A stretch of DNA of 64,000 nt from assembly GCF_020740795.1 (NCBI RefSeq), contig NC_067285.1:37333318-37397317 (forward strand). Reading direction: 5' to 3'. The DNA comes from Apus apus (Eukaryota > Chordata > Aves > Apodiformes > Apodidae). The notes below the pieces were generated by a model. It saw nothing but the letters and a program-made list of their open reading frames with translations, had not been told where the DNA came from and searched no databases. Below, in pieces: positions 59,601 through 64,000 of this stretch. The position numbers were made by a program, and so were the translations under genes. Each line of letters opens with the position of its first letter. Within the stretch, counting starts at the first letter, position 1.

Positions 59601-62600
59601 TTCTCACCTGTTGTTCAGCACATCTGCTATGTGGTGCTAGCTGCACTTTCAGTAACCACCACTTTTTTTGCCCTCATTCCCTGTGTATTGAACAGTGCTG
59701 GACTCAGATCTGGCCCTGGTAGGACTCTGCTGGATACCGTTTTCTAGCTGTAGAGTGACTTATCCTCAACATCTGGTTTTCCAAGTTCTGTGTCTGTGCT
59801 TTCTTTGCCTTTTATCATAGAATGGTTTGGATTTGGAAGGATCACCCAGTTCCAACCCCCCTGTCATGGGAAGGGACACCTTCCACCTCCCACTTCATGG
59901 ATGTAGGTATCACTGTGTCACTCGAAAGAGCAGCTCAAGGCTTTTCTAGCCCATGTTGCAGTCTGGTTTCTCCACGTTTCATTTCAGCTGTAGAGCAAAA
60001 CTGGCTTGTGTGCATCCATTCCAAGGTATTACCTCAGTGCTGGCTTCTTCATGCCTACCACGAGCTTGATCATTGTTCTGGCATTTTTCTGGTAATTAAA
60101 GGTCAAGCAGCGTATCTGTAATCACTGTCCCCTCTTGCAGAGAGATAGGTTGGCCAAACAGCTCAGCCCAAAGTCCATGGAGATGGCTCTTAACCCTCTA
60201 TGACCACCCTGTTGTACTTCTTCATTTCATACTTTTAATGAGGTGCACGTTATTTAATGGATGTGAAGCATTACTCCTGGCTTGCAGAGCGAGGGATGAC
60301 TGGCAGTCAGGTGGCCACGGTGCTGTTCCAAGGCACACCCCACAGCAATCCTGACGTTGCAGGGGTGGAGGTTCCATGGGCTGTCACCTGTCCTCCACAG
60401 CCACTGCTTTGCAGAGTGTCTTTCACAACCGGATCCACCTATTGATTTTAAAAAACCAAACCCCATAGCTGCTAGTTCCTGGTCTATCTGCCAAAACAGA
60501 GATTTGAAAAGCTTTTGTCTTTTCATTTCCAAGCCTATAGCTTTACACTTGGCCTTTGTGTCTGAATTCTCTCCTCCCAACTTATGCTCATTGACCTGCC
60601 TGGCAATTTTGGAGGTGCTACTTGCATCTCACTGCAGTCATTGCTTTGCCAGATCTGATAGGTTGATCCTTCTTTATCTCTCCTCCTCACCTGACTCACT
60701 GCTGCTGTGTTCTGGCTCTTGTTTTCACTGCGGCTCTCTTGAACATGAACGACCACAATCATACCTGGTTTTCCAGATGAGGTCTTACAAATGGCTCACC
60801 CTCTTGGGAAGGTTAATAATTATGTGAGTGAGGTTTTTATCTTTATTTGGTTGGCTGAGGGCCGTTTCTTGTGGCACTGTGGAGATTTTGGGCATTGGCC
60901 CTCATCTTCTGCCACAGAACATTTTCCCCAGATGTCAAAGGTCATTTCTTGTGCATGGATTTGTGCATAACAGATTTGTTATTAATTCTGTTCTGCATTG
61001 CTCTCTTTGCCTGCATGTCTGTGCTCCTATGAACCAGTCCTGCTGTACAAACCCCAGTGCCAGGGGCCTTGTGCTTTCAGTCCTCTCAAGCATGGAGCAT
61101 GTGCCAAGTCCTGCTGTGGCTTGGCTGTGCAGGAAAGCCTTTGGGGTTCAGATTTCACTGCACAGAACCCAGAATTACAGGGCTGCTCTTCAGCCCTCAG
61201 AGGCCTTTGTGTGGCAAAGAATAGCATGTCTGTCCTCTGCAGGGAATGCAGGCTCTGCCCTGTGGCCACCAGCCTGGGTGTTTGGGTTTACAGCTGAGCT
61301 CTCCAGGGATTGCTTATCCAGCTAATATCAGAAAGTTCTCCTGCTGCCTTTCTTCTTCTGGAGCTGAGGTCTGGTGAGATGCTGGTCTGGTCTGTGTTGC
61401 TCTGCAGCAGATCTCCCCTGTCTTTGTGCTGTCTGATTTCCCCTCATCATGTAAAATTGGTAGTGAATATCACTCCCAGTGTGACATGGCCTGACTGTCC
61501 TGTGCCCGTGTGCCCTACATCCCTGGTCAGACAGGAAAGAGATAGTAAATCAAATGGGTTCTTGACAAGTAAAGTCCTTTTTAATTGTTTAGTTTTCTTT
61601 TCCAGAAGGTGCAGCATCTGCTGATTCAAACCAGCTTTTTGCCTGAGGCTCAAGATGGGTGTAAAAGCCAAATCTGGAGGTGGTGCTTTGACTTCCAGCT
61701 GAATGAGGCAAGACAAAATTAACTGCAGAGGCTCAGGAGATCTAGTTCTTAAGCTCTCATGTGCAGCCTTCAGACCAGAAAACTAAACAGAAGGAGACAG
61801 CTTCCATGGTAAATGAGGAATTGTTTCCATTCCATATGACGATGGAGAGCTTTCAGGCTGTCCTCAACTGTGTCATGATTCTTGGTGCCACTTAGTTTGC
61901 TGTTGCATGAATGTCAACTGACATTTGATCCTGCTGAAAGTGGAAGGGCTGTTAACCTGTTTTGAGAGAGAGACTTTACCTCCTTAGGTTCTTCCCAGGT
62001 AGTTCAGTCTGACTGACCAGGTTACCTGCCAGGTGCCCCCTGTGGATACCCCAAAAGTCCTCAGTTGGCTTGCTGTGGAAGTCCAGTGGCTGTGCATAAT
62101 GTTGGACTTGGGGTGAGAGGTTATTGGATGGGGATGGGAAAGATGTTTTTTATCTTCAAGTCAGGGAAGCATAATGGGAGGGTGGCTAAATGGATGTAGA
62201 TGCTTCATAAAAGCTGAGCAGAGGGTGGCTGGTGTGGGTGGAGAATAGAAGTGTCCAGTGTGGTCTGCACTACTTCCCATTGCCTTGGAGAGAGATGGGC
62301 TGAGCTCTGAGCCAGAGATTCCACAGATTCCTGTGGAAACCCCGGTGGAAAGACAAGAGGAGCGATATAGGTCACAATGCAAGAAAGCGGGGTGAACAAA
62401 TTAGCAAAATTCTCTTGTCTCCATCTCCCTTTCCTAAACTGACAAGAGGGGCTGAGAGGCTGGTTAGCAGTGTGACTCCAGGTGAATTGCTCTGCTGGAG
62501 CCTGAACAGAACTGAACTCCCAGTCAGAGAAGGCTGCTGTGCGGTCAGGTTTCTTGGTTTCTTTTCAGCAAGCACAACATGCCTTGTACTTGCTCTTTTG

Positions 62601-64000
62601 GTTCAGTGCACTGTATTATTTTAACTTGTAATGGCTTTTTAAAGGTGGACTTGGAGGGAGGGAGGGCAGCTCACTGAAGCACACCTTGAGACACCCTCAG
62701 CCTCAAGCCATCCAGTACTTAGAAATGCAGGGCCCTCCACCACTCAAGGATGCTCTGTTTAGGGAACTGAGCTGGTGGGAACCTCTGAACTGCCTTTCCC
62801 ATCTGCCTTCCAGCTGGACATGGGGTGAGCCAACAGACAATGGTGTGATGAGAAGTTTCCACGGCCCTTTATGAAATGTCCTGGTAGAACATGTTGGTTC
62901 TTCTGGGCCCAGTATGTCCCTTCTCCCTCATGACAGCAGCAAAAGGGTGGTTTGGTCAAGTCCACTGGGCTGCAGGTGCTCAAGATGTGCTTGTTCTCAT
63001 GGCTCTTTGCTTGTTCCTCCTCTGTCCCAGTGATTCAGTTGATGTTTGAGGTTCATGGGAGGAGATATCACTCGCTGTTCCTCCTGCCAAGGGACTCCTG
63101 GCACACAGTTGGCAGTGTGTGCTTGGGTATTTTCCCAGTGGCTTGAAGGAAACAGCTGAGAAGAAAATAAACATTAATTTCTGGTATTTCATGGTATGCA
63201 ATGTGGATTTTCCAAGACACTACTTCTCATGCAGAAAATCAACGTGTTTGGATAAATCACCCAACATAACAATTAGTTACAATAACTAGTAAATAACACC
63301 TTGTTGTTGTTTTTTTTTTTTTTTTAGAGCTTGTTGCCTATAGTTACAGATAACTTTTCTGGGAGAGTGGTAAAAAGACTTCTCTGTGGTATTCTAGAAA
63401 TGACAAACTTGAGCTGAAGTTGACCAAACCTGAAGTCTCACAGAAGTTTTCCCTGACGTGGTTTCCTGTTGAAATGGTCACTTATCTTGGCAGGTGGCAC
63501 CTTGCCTGGGAACCTGTGTAGCAAATTACACTAGGAAATGGCACAGAGAAAGAGTGCTGGAATTCAGTAGTGATTCTAAGTCGTCTGTCCTTGTGCAGGA
63601 GTAAAGAGGGTTGAAAGTGGGTGAACAGCAAAGCCAGCAAATACTGTGGGGTTGTGCTTGTTGTTCTTGGGTTGTGCTTGGTGCTGCAGAGCTCGTATTC
63701 GTAACTGCCCAGAGACAGAGAGAGAGGCAGGTAGAAGCTGCTCTCATGCAGTGCAAGAGAATTGTGATGAACTTAGACTTCAAAATGTTGTGATAGGAGC
63801 CAACTTTGCTACCTGCCTGCCTGTGCAGGCAGTGAAAAGGCTGAGTTTTCTTGGCCCTTCCCTAACCTCTCTTGTCTCTCCTTTGATCGTGACTGCCTTG
63901 GTGACAGTTTTATCTACAAAGATACCAGGCTGGTTATCTCATGCCTTATTATGTGCTAACCTGCTTCTGGAATAAGGCATAGGAGTCTTTTAACCTCCTT
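56651..64000. other. Downstream intergenic region, no supported gene
   Basis: Seven kilobases with only short chance frames and a CR1 tail remnant (59815-59895). A poly-T run lies near 63308-63326. In other vertebrates PAPSS2 follows MINPP1, but none of its coding exons is recognisable here. Confidence 0.6.
59815..59895 (-). mobile_element. CR1 LINE tail fragment
   Basis: 'tcatagaatggtttggatttg' followed by 'ccaacccccctgtcatgggaag' and 'ggacacct'; the match then stops. Confidence 0.85.

Overview
This window is nuclear DNA from a bird. It carries about two dozen truncated CR1 LINE copies with the characteristic 'attctatgattctatga'-type 3' tails in both orientations, solo endogenous-retrovirus LTRs, GC-rich minisatellites next to CpG islands, and one vertebrate gene split by GT-AG introns. 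No bacterial-style operons or RNA genes were seen. The species cannot be fixed from the sequence alone.

The only protein-coding gene I can support is MINPP1 (multiple inositol-polyphosphate phosphatase 1, known in chick as HiPER1). It lies on the + strand in five exons: 37274-37820, 38497-38685, 39531-39628, 40138-40271 and 53058-53457. The splice phases join perfectly into a 455-residue protein with a signal peptide, the RHGTRYP catalytic motif (residues 75-81), the HAE motif (337-339) and a C-terminal VDEL. The fourth intron is 12.8 kb. A likely 3' UTR runs to a poly(A) signal at 56625.

Layout. 1-9 kb: AT-rich, no recognisable exons, two CR1 pieces. 9.04-10.07 kb: a ~43-copy, 24/25-bp minisatellite. 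10.43-11.12 kb: a CpG island with a palindromic E-box and a YY1-like site, plus a possible minus-strand non-coding first exon whose gene is not identified. 11.2-34.8 kb: a CR1-dense intergenic stretch with two solo LTRs (22307-22929, 25155-25589) and a 20-bp minisatellite. 35.67-37.27 kb: a tandem array of ~155-190 bp monomers whose last copy is the MINPP1 promoter, with a 24-copy minisatellite nested in one monomer. 37.27-56.65 kb: MINPP1. 56.65-64 kb: no supported gene.

The most unusual structure is the hierarchical repeat upstream of MINPP1. Decayed, CpG-poor copies of the promoter/5' leader lie head-to-tail upstream of the CpG-rich working copy, and a short internal segment of the monomer has itself expanded into a minisatellite. 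The three solo LTRs are bounded with exact target-site duplications (4, 4 and 5 bp). One of them splits a CR1 tail so precisely that the empty site can be read off.
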